Part shown: positions 16,989 to 23,381 of the stretch, piece after piece
Position numbering within the stretch: the stretch's first letter is position 1
Layout: each line of letters starts with the position of its first letter
NCBI GenBank assembly: GCA_900539845.1
Contig: UQDP01000010.1
Coordinates: forward strand, 21,206-85,205
Origin: an uncultured Oscillospiraceae bacterium
GTDB lineage: Bacteria > Bacillota > Clostridia > Oscillospirales > Acutalibacteraceae
Direction of reading: 5' to 3'
Length of the DNA: 64,000 nucleotides
Made by a program: the position numbers and the translations under genes
Notes under the pieces: generated by a model
The model's database searches: none
Told to the model about the DNA's origin: nothing
What the model saw: only the letters and a program-made list of their open reading frames with translations

Positions 16989-17216
16989 ATGTGTAAGGTT
17001 ATTGTAAAGGATTCTAATAAAAATGTTGATTTTATAATTTATAATCATTTGTTTTCGCGCAATAATTATAAATTTACTGTAAATGAATTGGTAAATGAAT
17101 TGAAACAATATAATTTGGAATTATCTACTGAATATGTTCAAAAGGAAATAGATGATTTTATAAAATCTGGTTTAGTTAATCAGAGTTTTAGAAGTTATTC
17201 AATATGCGGAAGATAA
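16989..17216 (+). CDS. Small winged-helix-like partner of the HD protein
   Basis: This is a 75-aa protein from ATG 16989, with GGAGG at ~16971-16976 inside the end of the HD gene. An earlier in-frame ATG at 16953 has no ribosome site. The pattern FSRNNYKFTVNELVNELKQYN...STEYVQKEIDDFIKSGLVNQSF looks like a winged-helix fold (helix, helix, then wing after KSGLV). It could regulate or bind the HD protein. The assignment rests on pattern only. Confidence 0.7.
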   Translation: MCKVIVKDSNKNVDFIIYNHLFSRNNYKFTVNELVNELKQYNLELSTEYVQKEIDDFIKSGLVNQSFRSYSICGR

Positions 17217-17350
17217 GTATAAGTCTCTAATGTTTTAAAGTTATAAGTTTTAATAATTAAATTTATATTCATTATAGAATTAGTGTACTTATTTTTACAA
17301 ATTCACTCAGTTATTTGAGATCGTTTTGATAATTATAATTTTAAAATCAC

Positions 17351-17385
17351 ATCCCGAAGGTCATATAAGACTTTCGGGATTGTTA
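17351..17385 (+). terminator. Terminator-like hairpin of the HD operon
   Basis: ATCCCGAA (17351-17358) pairs with TTCGGGAT (17373-17380), followed by TGTTATTTATTT. Confidence 0.7.
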
Positions 17386-17652
17386 TTTATTTAAAATATG
17401 TTGTGAGAATTTCCCATATTTTTTGTTCGTTTGATTTCGAATAATAACAAATCATATTAACAATTATTAATGTAGTTTAAGAGAAATAAGGAAATTTATT
17501 AACACAGTTATTGTGCTTTTTGTTTTGGTATATTTCAATTTTTATAATTGGAATTTTTATTTTTTATGTTTCAGCATTTTAACTTTTTCTTATTGGCAAA
17601 TAACAAAAACTCTAACAAGTTTTTGTTATAAAAACAAATTTTATTTGTTTTC

Positions 17653-17737
17653 GAAAAAAGGGGGGTGCAAATGGCTTACCCTTTTTTCGCCAGCGTGGTG
17701 TTGTGACACCTGTATGCTGTTTAGGAAAAGTCCTAAA
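17653..17737. other. Three consecutive dyads: possible structured RNA or transfer origin
   Basis: Within 85 bp lie GAAAAAAGGG/CCCTTTTTTC (17653-17662 with 17679-17688), GGTGT/ACACC (17697-17701 with 17706-17710) and TTTAGGA/TCCTAAA (17720-17726 with 17731-17737). No promoter was identified. The position between cargo and the mobilisation/replication genes is compatible with an origin or a noncoding RNA. Confidence 0.4.
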
Positions 17738-17787
17738 ACCTTATACTCTGCGAGGCAAAACATTTAACTAATTCACCAAAATCTGAT

Positions 17788-17887
17788 AAAAAAATAAAAA
17801 AGTGACAGCGTGACAGTAAATAGATACCTACTTTGGTGACACCAAAAAATTAAAAAAGGTGGTATCTAAATGCCGTCACGCCGTCAC
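17788..17887 (-). terminator. Large branched terminator of the integrase/repA-like operon
   Basis: The outer 15-bp stem pairs 17873-17887 with 17802-17816. Its two irregular positions are G-U on the minus-strand RNA but A-C on the plus strand, so the minus strand is the functional one. Inside are AGATACC/GGTATCT (17822-17828 with 17861-17867) and a perfect TTTGGTG-A-CACCAAA hairpin (17832-17846). On the minus strand it is followed by TTTTTTATTTTTTT. Confidence 0.75.
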
Positions 17888-17913
17888 AAAAAATATTCTG
17901 AATTTTATTAATT

Positions 17914-19008
17914 TTAGTTATTTATCCATCTTAAAATTATGTATCTGCCATCGTGATTTTTGCCGATTTCAAATTCAATATTGCATATTTGGGATAGGTC
18001 GCTGCAAGTCAATTTTAATTTTTTGGTAATGCTGTTGCTGGGAATTTTATCCGATAAAATACACGATAATTCACTCGGAGTTCCTTTCCAAATTGGATTG
18101 CTTTCATTTACTAAATTTGAAATATCAATAAGAAATTTATCTTCAATTTGTTCATTTATAGAATCCTTTTCTTCAATCAAATCCCACATTAAATTTTCTT
18201 TGTTTGATTGCAAAATTAATTTTATCGGTGGCAAATCTCTGCTCGTTGCGTTAAGCTCAATCCTGTTAATATTTGTTTTATTTTTAGATAAAACAAAGGC
18301 TCCGTCAACTGCTCCGAACAATCCATTAGTACCCGAAATCATATCAAAACAATCTTCTGCTTCTTGCTTTCGTGTATGATGAATAAGCAATAAACAAATA
18401 TTATATTTATCAGTAAGTTCTTTAAGCAAAGTGATTATTCTGTAATCTTTACTATAGCTCACTTTGTCATTATAAGCATCACATACTTTTTGAAAAGTGT
18501 CTATTATTATGAGCTTAGTATCTTTGTGCGCTTCCAAAAAAGATACTAGCTGACCCGTTAAACCTTCATTGATAGTTTTTGAAACAATGGCAAAATGAAG
18601 GTTGGGTGTATCATTTATATCAAACATCTGATAACTGCGCTTTTGAAGCCGCTTTTTTGTATCCTCTAGTGATAAATATAACACGCTTCCCTGTGATACA
18701 GGCTTCCCCCAAAACTCTTTTCCTGTTGCGACACTGTACGCCAGTTGAAGAGATAATCTTGATTTTCCTATCTTTGGAGGAGCTGCAAGAAGATATATTC
18801 CTACTGGAAATAAATTTTCAACTATATCCTTTGCATAGTAGTATTCTTCATCGTAAAGTTCGCTCATTGTGAAAGTATCAAGGGCGTTTTCGCCCTTGAC
18901 ATTTTGCTTGTAGTTTGATACATTATTCTTGCAATCGTTTTGCATTGGCTGTCTTTCATCTGTGCCAGCAGATGAGCTATAGACAGTCATTTTTTTATTT
19001 TCAATCAT
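17914..19008 (-). CDS. RepA-like AAA ATPase (RecA-fold, AAA_25 type)
   Basis: This is a ~364-aa RecA-fold ATPase. Walker A is APPKIGKS and Walker B is KLIIIDTFQ, with a LIHHTRK motif 3 and a YLSLEDT segment after strand 2. This is the layout of plasmid RepA/RSF1010-type hexameric helicase-like proteins and of AAA_25 proteins on mobile elements. ATG 19008 has GAGGG 6 bases upstream. A TTG at 19014 is in frame but poorer. It overlaps the MobC-like gene by 8 nt and is the last gene of the minus-strand operon. It probably serves replication or maintenance of the excised island. Confidence 0.8.
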   Translation of the reverse strand: MIENKKMTVYSSSAGTDERQPMQNDCKNNVSNYKQNVKGENALDTFTMSELYDEEYYYAKDIVENLFPVGIYLLAAPPKIGKSRLSLQLAYSVATGKEFWGKPVSQGSVLYLSLEDTKKRLQKRSYQMFDINDTPNLHFAIVSKTINEGLTGQLVSFLEAHKDTKLIIIDTFQKVCDAYNDKVSYSKDYRIITLLKELTDKYNICLLLIHHTRKQEAEDCFDMISGTNGLFGAVDGAFVLSKNKTNINRIELNATSRDLPPIKLILQSNKENLMWDLIEEKDSINEQIEDKFLIDISNLVNESNPIWKGTPSELSCILSDKIPSNSITKKLKLTCSDLSQICNIEFEIGKNHDGRYIILRWINN

Positions 19009-19327
19009 TTTCAACCCTCAATCCATTTAAAATTTTAATAATTTGATTAAGTAGTATTTGTTGCTCTTCTGTAATTTGAGTGCAATTACTTAATGTTTGG
19101 AACTCTTTGCAAAGTGCAATGAGTTCTTTTTTTAATCCAATAAATACTTTAGGATTTCCTTTGATAACAATATCAAGTTGCAAGGCTCTGTTAATAAGAT
19201 AATCTTGCTTATTTAGTCCTGATACATTCACTAATCTATCAAGCAATACAGCTTCTTGGGGCGACATCCTAAAGGAAACTATTTTGTTTCGCCACCTGTT
19301 GTGTTTATCACAATTTTTTGCGGACAT
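19001..19327 (-). CDS. MobC-like mobilisation protein (ribbon-helix-helix)
   Basis: This 108-aa basic protein has an N-terminal RHH-like segment: RNKIVSFRMSPQEAVLLDRLV, then LNKQDYLINRAL, as in plasmid MobC/relaxosome accessory proteins. These bind near a transfer origin and help a relaxase. No relaxase is present in the island, so it may act on a helper relaxase or be a regulator of the operon. It sits between integrase and the RepA-like gene, with the stop of the integrase adjoining its start. Confidence 0.6.
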   Translation of the reverse strand: MSAKNCDKHNRWRNKIVSFRMSPQEAVLLDRLVNVSGLNKQDYLINRALQLDIVIKGNPKVFIGLKKELIALCKEFQTLSNCTQITEEQQILLNQIIKILNGLRVEND

Positions 19328-20401
19328 TTATACATTCCTTTCTGAATTTAATTTATCAGCCATATCTGTTTGAACGCTGGGGAACAAATGTATATATGTA
19401 TCTGTTATTTCAGTCGATGTGTGACCTACCCTCTTGCCAATAGCTGAGGCGGAGAACCCTAAATTAATAAGCAAAGATATGTGGGAATGGCGTAAATCGT
19501 GAATTCGTATCTTCTTAATTCCGGTCTGTTTGCAACCTCTCTCCATTTCGTGATGAAGATATGATTTTGTAATATTAAAAATTCTCATATTTTCTTTTAT
19601 ACCGTAAATGGACTTAATACAGTCTTGCATTTCTGAACTTAAGAAGTCGGGCATTTTTACCATTCTAATACTTTGTTCCGTTTTAGGCTCTGTAATAACA
19701 TCTTTACCGTGTATTCTTTGGTATGATTTTGATATGGAAACCGTATTATTATCAAAATTAAAATCCCCTGGTGTTAATGCCAGCATTTCTCCTAGCCTAA
19801 TTCCACACCAATAGAGCAGTTCAAAAGCATAATACGATAGTGGCTTGTCCATCATTGCATCTGCAAATTTAAGATATTCCTCTTTAGTCCAAAAATCCAT
19901 TTCTTTAGCCTTTTTCTTACCAATGGCAGGAACTTTGGAAACAGGGTTTTCGTGCAGTTTATAATAACGGCACGCGTGGTTAAAAATAGCACTCAATTGA
20001 CTGTTAATAGTTCTTAGGTATGTAGGGGCATAATGTTTGCCCTGTTTATCCGTTAGTGCTTCAAGTTCATTTTGCCATTTAATAATATCTTTAGGCTCAA
20101 TGTCGCACATCCGCTTATTTTTGAAATATGGAAGAATCTTTGTTTCTATGATTTGCATTTTTGAAATCCAAGTATTCTCTCGTATTTTATTTTTCAAATC
20201 ACTTATGTAGATTTGTACAAAGGCTTCTAAGGTCATATTCAGATTGCCATTTTGTGATAATTTAAAATTCATATACCATTCTTCAGCTTCTTTTTTACTA
20301 GAAAAACCGCGTTTGGTAGTTTTTTTGTTTTCCCCAAAAGCATTCTTATAATAAAACTGTATAAGCCATTTTCCTGTCTTTTTGTCCTTGACAGGAGTCA
20401 T
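19328..20401 (-). CDS. int: Tyrosine recombinase/integrase of the guaA island
   Basis: This is a 357-aa phage/ICE-type integrase. The N-terminus has an AP2-like arm-binding domain (KKTGKWLIQFYYK...TKRGFSSKKEAEEWY), then a SAM-like core-binding region, then the catalytic domain. Catalytic residues are visible in GIRLGEMLAL (Arg), HDLRHSHISLL (His-x-x-Arg), GHTSTEITDTYIHLF (His and Tyr). ATG 20401 is chosen because AAAGGAG is 10 bases upstream; the frame extends further only into the xis-like gene. It should recombine the 11-bp guaA core at the island ends using the GAGTACATTT arm sites. Confidence 0.95.
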   Translation of the reverse strand: MTPVKDKKTGKWLIQFYYKNAFGENKKTTKRGFSSKKEAEEWYMNFKLSQNGNLNMTLEAFVQIYISDLKNKIRENTWISKMQIIETKILPYFKNKRMCDIEPKDIIKWQNELEALTDKQGKHYAPTYLRTINSQLSAIFNHACRYYKLHENPVSKVPAIGKKKAKEMDFWTKEEYLKFADAMMDKPLSYYAFELLYWCGIRLGEMLALTPGDFNFDNNTVSISKSYQRIHGKDVITEPKTEQSIRMVKMPDFLSSEMQDCIKSIYGIKENMRIFNITKSYLHHEMERGCKQTGIKKIRIHDLRHSHISLLINLGFSASAIGKRVGHTSTEITDTYIHLFPSVQTDMADKLNSERNV

Positions 20402-20433
20402 TATATCATCTCCTTTATTGTTGATTTTTTTTG

Positions 20434-20622
20434 TTATGCTCCGAAGCCATACCACTTCTTTTTGAAGTATTCGCTTGATACTTTTCCGGCAATGACAATA
20501 TAGCCTTCTGCTTTTAATTCATTATTTAGAGTTCTGATAACTTTGTAAGCATATCCGGTTGACACACCCAGCATTTCAGACAAGTCGTTTGCGTCAAAAT
20601 AAAGTTTTTCCTGTGTATACAT
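20434..20622 (-). CDS. xis: Excisionase-like small HTH protein
   Basis: This 62-aa product is preceded by GTGAGGTGAT. It has a MerR/Xis-like winged HTH: YFDANDLSEMLGVSTGYAYKVIRTLNNELKAEGY, ending with the basic SEYFKKKWYG segment usual for Firmicute excisionases. Its stop lies 33 bases before the integrase ATG in the same direction. It likely directs excision and regulates int. Confidence 0.82.
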   Translation of the reverse strand: MYTQEKLYFDANDLSEMLGVSTGYAYKVIRTLNNELKAEGYIVIAGKVSSEYFKKKWYGFGA

Positions 20623-20775
20623 TTTATCACCTCACTTTCTATTCTTTGTGGTGATTTTATTGTATCGCTTTGGATTTATTTTTTCCGCTCCTTTTTTATG
20701 ATTGTAACTATTTGCCGCACTTTTGCAGCGCTTTTGTTATTACTTTAATTTTAGGAAATAATTTCCCAACTTTGA

Positions 20776-20804
20776 TTGACTAAACAAAATTCGGGTGCTA
20801 TACT
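20776..20804 (+). promoter_or_regulatory. Strong promoter of island ncRNA 1
   Basis: TTGACT (20776-20781), a 17-bp spacer and TATACT (20799-20804), firing rightward away from the xis-int operon, with no ORF behind it. Confidence 0.7.
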
Positions 20805-20810
20805 TAAATC

Positions 20811-20976
20811 ACCACACAAACTTAACAGATTTATACTACAGGTGTATGTGTTTTTTTATGTCAAAAATGCATACTCCATTTTTGCATACTCTTGTAGTTT
20901 GTAAATCTAAAAGTTTGTGTGGTAGCAACGGAGTTATGTGTTTTATGTGCGTAGCTTCGGCTACGCACTTTTTTTA
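20811..20976 (+). ncRNA. Highly base-paired noncoding RNA candidate 1
   Basis: The predicted transcript starts with a 12-bp perfect closing stem, CCACACAAACTT (20812-20823) with AAGTTTGTGTGG (20911-20922). It continues with AGATTTA/TAAATCT (20827-20833 with 20902-20908) and CTACA/TGTAG. It caps with CAAAAATG-CATACTC-CATTTTTG (20862-20884). It ends at a textbook terminator: a 9-bp GTGCGTAGC stem with a UUCG loop (20947-20968) and seven T. There is no ribosome site or credible ORF. It lies between the divergent xis/int operon and the first surface-protein gene. It matches no RNA family I know. Confidence 0.7.
20947..20976 (+). terminator. UUCG-loop terminator of ncRNA 1
   Basis: GTGCGTAGC-TTCG-GCTACGCAC followed by TTTTTTT; perfect 9-bp stem. 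Confidence 0.95.
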
Positions 20977-21046
20977 TTTATATTGGCAAAGTTCTGAGTA
21001 ACACGATTATTGTTAATTTGTTGCAACTGTATATGGGGATGTGATT

Positions 21047-22039
21047 ATGAAGAAAACAATACTAAAAATTACAGCTGCCATACTAATATGTATAGCAATC
21101 ATAGGGGCTTTTGTGGGTGTCATTTCAATCCACGACAAGAATTTATATAAGGAATTACATAATAAAATTAAAGTTACAGATTTAACTGTTGAGCTAAAAG
21201 ATGATGATATACAGATTTCAGTAAACGAAATTATCAATGCTTCAGAACTTAATTGTGATGCATCATTTGAAAACGGACAAAGCAATATCAGTATTAATGC
21301 ACGAACAGAAAACAAGCAAAGTGTAAAAATAATTGTAAAAGCGAATGATATTTGGCTTTTCAACAAAGAGCTAAAGTATGATGCTGAAATTATTGTTGAA
21401 GATACAACAGCGCCTGATTGGGTTAAAAGTGTTGATGAAATCAAAGTAACAGCTGGAGATTCCGTTGACATTAAAAGTAATTTTAAAGCAGAGGATTTGA
21501 GTGGAGAAGTTGATATTCAAGTCCAGGGTAATATTGATACTGATAAAGTGGGAGAGCAAAAAATAAAAGTGATTGCAACCGATATTTACGGTAATTCAGC
21601 TGAAAAGGAAGTTAACATAATCGTTGAAGCAAGACCCGAAAAAACGCAAAATAAATCGCTTACATATAATGAAGGAAGCAGTAAGCAGAATAAGAGCAGC
21701 AATAAGAATGATGATGCATCTAATGCTTCAAATTCAACAACTTCGAGCAGTTCAAGCTCATCATCTTCGGGCAATTCAAATTCTTCATCATCAAGTAATT
21801 CCGGTTCTTCATCTTCAAGTTCACATCAACACACTATGCCTATAGGAAATATGGGAAGATGGTTCTCATCAAAAAGTGAATTAATATCATATTATCAAAG
21901 TATTGTAGATGGATGGAATGCAAAATATGAGAATGGAACAATAACTTGGGATGAACTTATGGAAAATGTACCTCGTGGATATGAATGTTGGAGTTGTGCA
22001 GGATGTGGCAAATGGACAGGTAACTTTAAGTATAGATAA
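21047..22039 (+). CDS. Membrane-anchored Ig-like surface protein with C-terminal CWSC domain
   Basis: Its ~330 residues start at ATG 21047, with GGGG 9 bases upstream. There is an N-terminal membrane anchor (residues ~5-27) and an unassigned region to ~115. An Ig-like DUF5011/Big_3-type domain follows (DTTAPDWVKSVDEIKV...DIYGNSAEKEVNIIVE, about 125-195). Then come a Ser/Asn-rich linker and a ~70-residue C-terminal domain: MPIGNMGRWFSSKSELISYY...GYECWSCAGCGKWTGNFKY. The same domain ends the next gene on a different scaffold. The CxxCxxC cluster suggests a metal knuckle or disulfides outside the cell. Function is unknown. Both are island cargo. Confidence 0.85.
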   Translation: MKKTILKITAAILICIAIIGAFVGVISIHDKNLYKELHNKIKVTDLTVELKDDDIQISVNEIINASELNCDASFENGQSNISINARTENKQSVKIIVKANDIWLFNKELKYDAEIIVEDTTAPDWVKSVDEIKVTAGDSVDIKSNFKAEDLSGEVDIQVQGNIDTDKVGEQKIKVIATDIYGNSAEKEVNIIVEARPEKTQNKSLTYNEGSSKQNKSSNKNDDASNASNSTTSSSSSSSSSGNSNSSSSSNSGSSSSSSHQHTMPIGNMGRWFSSKSELISYYQSIVDGWNAKYENGTITWDELMENVPRGYECWSCAGCGKWTGNFKYR

Positions 22040-22141
22040 CAAAAGCCAATTATCGTTACTGAAAAAACAATTCTCACATCTGTAAAAATGAATTAAAAAT
22101 TTATTATTGATATTGTAAAAACATAATGAGGAATATTTTAT

Positions 22142-22663
22142 ATGAAAAATGTAATAAAAATCTTACCTGTTGTATTGATAATCTCAATACTTATTTGTGG
22201 CTGTACATCAAAAAGCGAAAAGGTCGTTGCACAAAGCTCCACATCGGTTAGTGTTAATACAACTGAATCTGAAATCAGTACAGAAGCGAATACCACTACT
22301 ACACAAGTTACCACTGAAAAGGCAAGTGAAACGACAACAAAGCCACCTACTACACAGAAAAGAATTACTACAACAAAGGCTCAAACCACAAAGTCCTCTA
22401 CAACAAGAGAGCGGACAACTACAACAACTAAAGGTTGTGCAAACGGAAATCACAGTATGCCTGTAGGAAATATGGGTAGATGGTTTTCATCAAAAAATGA
22501 ATTGATTTCATATTATAATAATGTGGTTAATAGTTGGAACAATAAAGTGGATAGTGGTGAGATAAGCAATGAGGAGTATTTTGCGAATGTGCCTATGGGA
22601 TACGAATGTTGGAGTTGTTCTGAATGTGGCAAATGGACAGGAAATTTTAAGTATGACAGATAA
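22142..22663 (+). CDS. Lipoprotein with Thr-rich linker and C-terminal CWSC domain
   Basis: This 173-aa lipoprotein has a signal sequence ending in the lipobox ISILICGC (Cys ~20). A long Thr/Lys/Glu-rich linker (~30-100) follows, then the ~70-residue domain MPVGNMGRWFSSKNELISYYNNVV...GYECWSCSECGKWTGNFKY, closely matching the end of the preceding gene. Around 60% or more of the residues in that domain appear identical by eye. The N-terminal halves are unrelated, so the domain has been recombined onto two anchors. ATG 22142 is preceded by TGAGGA. Confidence 0.85.
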   Translation: MKNVIKILPVVLIISILICGCTSKSEKVVAQSSTSVSVNTTESEISTEANTTTTQVTTEKASETTTKPPTTQKRITTTKAQTTKSSTTRERTTTTTKGCANGNHSMPVGNMGRWFSSKNELISYYNNVVNSWNNKVDSGEISNEEYFANVPMGYECWSCSECGKWTGNFKYDR

Positions 22664-22670
22664 ATAATAC

Positions 22671-22699
22671 TTGACATTAATCAGTTTAACTAGTATAAA
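22671..22699 (+). promoter_or_regulatory. Strong promoter of island ncRNA 2
   Basis: TTGACA (22671-22676), a 17-bp spacer and TATAAA (22694-22699), immediately after the lipoprotein gene and with no ORF downstream. Confidence 0.75.
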
Positions 22700-22705
22700 A
22701 TAAAT

Positions 22706-22911
22706 AGATGCAATTTTATTTTGCATAGCAGGTGCGACTGCCACAATAACCTAAAATTCGGGGAAGGGAAAAGCCCTTCATTGTTGATTAGGCAACGGAA
22801 AAATCCTAAATTTCGGGGAAGGATAAGTCCTTCATTGTTGACTAGGCAACGGAAAAATCGCACATTAAAGGGGAGGGATTATGACACTACGGTGTGAAAA
22901 TACTCCCCTTT
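22706..22911 (+). ncRNA. Noncoding RNA candidate 2 with a tandem structured repeat
   Basis: Behind a near-consensus promoter lies a ~200-nt gene-free stretch made of hairpins. First is a small ATGCAA/TTGCAT stem. Then come two tandem ~55-nt units (22750-22858), each with a GAAGG(G/A) stem and a GTTG-6nt-CAAC stem. Last is a terminal 9-bp stem AAAGGGGAG/CTCCCCTTT (22867-22875 with 22903-22911) enclosing ACAC-TACG-GTGT. The stem changes between units are compensatory (GGG/CCC versus GGA/TCC), supporting RNA function. I do not recognise a known riboswitch or ribozyme. Confidence 0.62.
22750..22858 (+). repeat. Two tandem ~55-bp repeats within ncRNA 2
   Basis: Unit 1 (22750-22804) and unit 2 (22805-22858) both run from CCTAAA..TTCGGGGAAGG to GGCAACGGAAAAAT. 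They differ at a handful of positions, including the paired change in the first stem and a change in the second loop (ATTAGG versus ACTAGG). Confidence 0.9.
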
Positions 22912-22960
22912 ATAAGTTTATTACCACTAATAATTGAGCCAATATGACTGATTTTTATTA

Positions 22961-22981
22961 GTGAGTATATTTTGAGTATAT
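22961..22981. repeat. Right arm-type repeat pair of the island
   Basis: Two direct GAGTATATTT-like copies form a 21-bp unit identical to the left arm unit (11628-11648) except for two C-to-T changes. It lies 103 bp inside the right core. Confidence 0.6.
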
Positions 22982-23048
22982 AAAACAATAAAGTGAGACA
23001 AATATAATTAATTTTTACGAATTTTCAAAATAAAAACACAATATATAG

Positions 23049-23078
23049 CTCCGATAATGTGATAAAACGCTATCGGAG
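23049..23078. repeat. Inverted repeat beside attR
   Basis: CTCCGATA (23049-23056) pairs with TATCGGAG (23071-23078); no T-run follows. It is 6 bp from the right core and may be a recombinase or Xis site. Confidence 0.45.
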
Positions 23079-23083
23079 TGGAT

Positions 23084-23094
23084 TGGGAATGATA
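23084..23094 (+). other. Right attachment core (attR)
   Basis: TGGGAATGATA, a direct copy of the guaA 3' end at 11561-11571. Confidence 0.7.
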
Positions 23095-23096
23095 CA

Positions 23097-23222
23097 ATGA
23101 ACTTGACAACCCCAGGGCTTATGCGGGGCTGCGAGGTTTCAAAAAACTATTTGATAGCAAAATGCAAGCAGGCTGAAATTGCAGATTTTCTTGAATTTTA
23201 TGTGGCTTACGGGAAAACATAA
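23097..23222 (+). CDS. Possible 41-aa ORF beside attR
   Basis: ATG 23097 reads MNLTTPGLMRGCEV...LIAKCKQAEIADFLEFYVAYGKT to TAA at 23220-23222. The C-terminal half looks protein-like, but no ribosome site precedes it. It could be the end of an older gene cut by integration or chance. It is followed by a terminator. Confidence 0.25.
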   Translation: MNLTTPGLMRGCEVSKNYLIAKCKQAEIADFLEFYVAYGKT

Positions 23223-23234
23223 TATTGTAAAACG

Positions 23235-23275
23235 AAAAGGCATTACCGACTGCAAAAGTCAGCAATGCCTTTTTT
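23235..23275 (+). terminator. Terminator after the island, probably the original guaA terminator
   Basis: AAAAGGCATT (23235-23244) pairs with AATGCCTTTTT around an inner ACTG/CAGT-like stem, followed by more T. Before integration it would have lain ~150 bp after guaA. Confidence 0.8.
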
Positions 23276-23381
23276 ATTCATGTCTTTAGACAGGTTTGCT
23301 CTTAGAAGCAAAACAAAGAACCACCTGTTATGTGCTGTTGCTTTTTCTTGACAACAGCATTTGACGGGTGTTAGGTATTAT

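Larger units (their letters stand above)
17217..17787. other. Intergenic block with terminator and clustered hairpins
   Basis: There is no convincing gene in ~570 bp. It contains the terminator of the HD operon (17351-17380) and a cluster of three perfect dyads (17653-17737). An open frame across 17513-17767 has no ribosome site and runs through the hairpins, so it is not called. Confidence 0.7.
11561..23094. mobile_element. guaA-integrated mobile island (~11.5 kb)
   Basis: The boundaries are an 11-bp direct repeat of the guaA 3' end (11561-11571 and 23084-23094), plus matching paired arm-type repeats just inside each end (11628-11648 and 22961-22981). The interior is much more AT-rich than the flanks and has different codon use. 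It carries tyrosine integrase, Xis-like, MobC-like and RepA-like genes on the minus strand. Cargo genes are on the plus strand: KAP NTPase, an unknown protein, an HD protein with a small partner, and two CWSC-domain surface proteins. The 3' end of guaA is an established integration hotspot for tyrosine-recombinase islands. No relaxase or conjugation genes were found, so it is at most mobilisable. Confidence 0.82.

Noticed and set aside
17513..17767. 84-aa open frame on the plus strand
   Set aside because: No ribosome site, extreme Phe/Tyr bias from T-rich DNA, and it runs through the three-dyad cluster.
20795..21001. 68-aa open frame over the ncRNA 1 region
   Set aside because: It lies across a perfect hairpin RNA and its terminator, has no ribosome site, and starts upstream of the predicted transcription start.
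22750..22858. CRISPR array
   Set aside because: Only two head-to-tail units with no spacers and no cas genes; the variation preserves base pairing, which fits a structured RNA instead.
20776..22911. Retron or diversity-generating element to explain the two ncRNAs
   Set aside because: No reverse transcriptase gene is present in the window.
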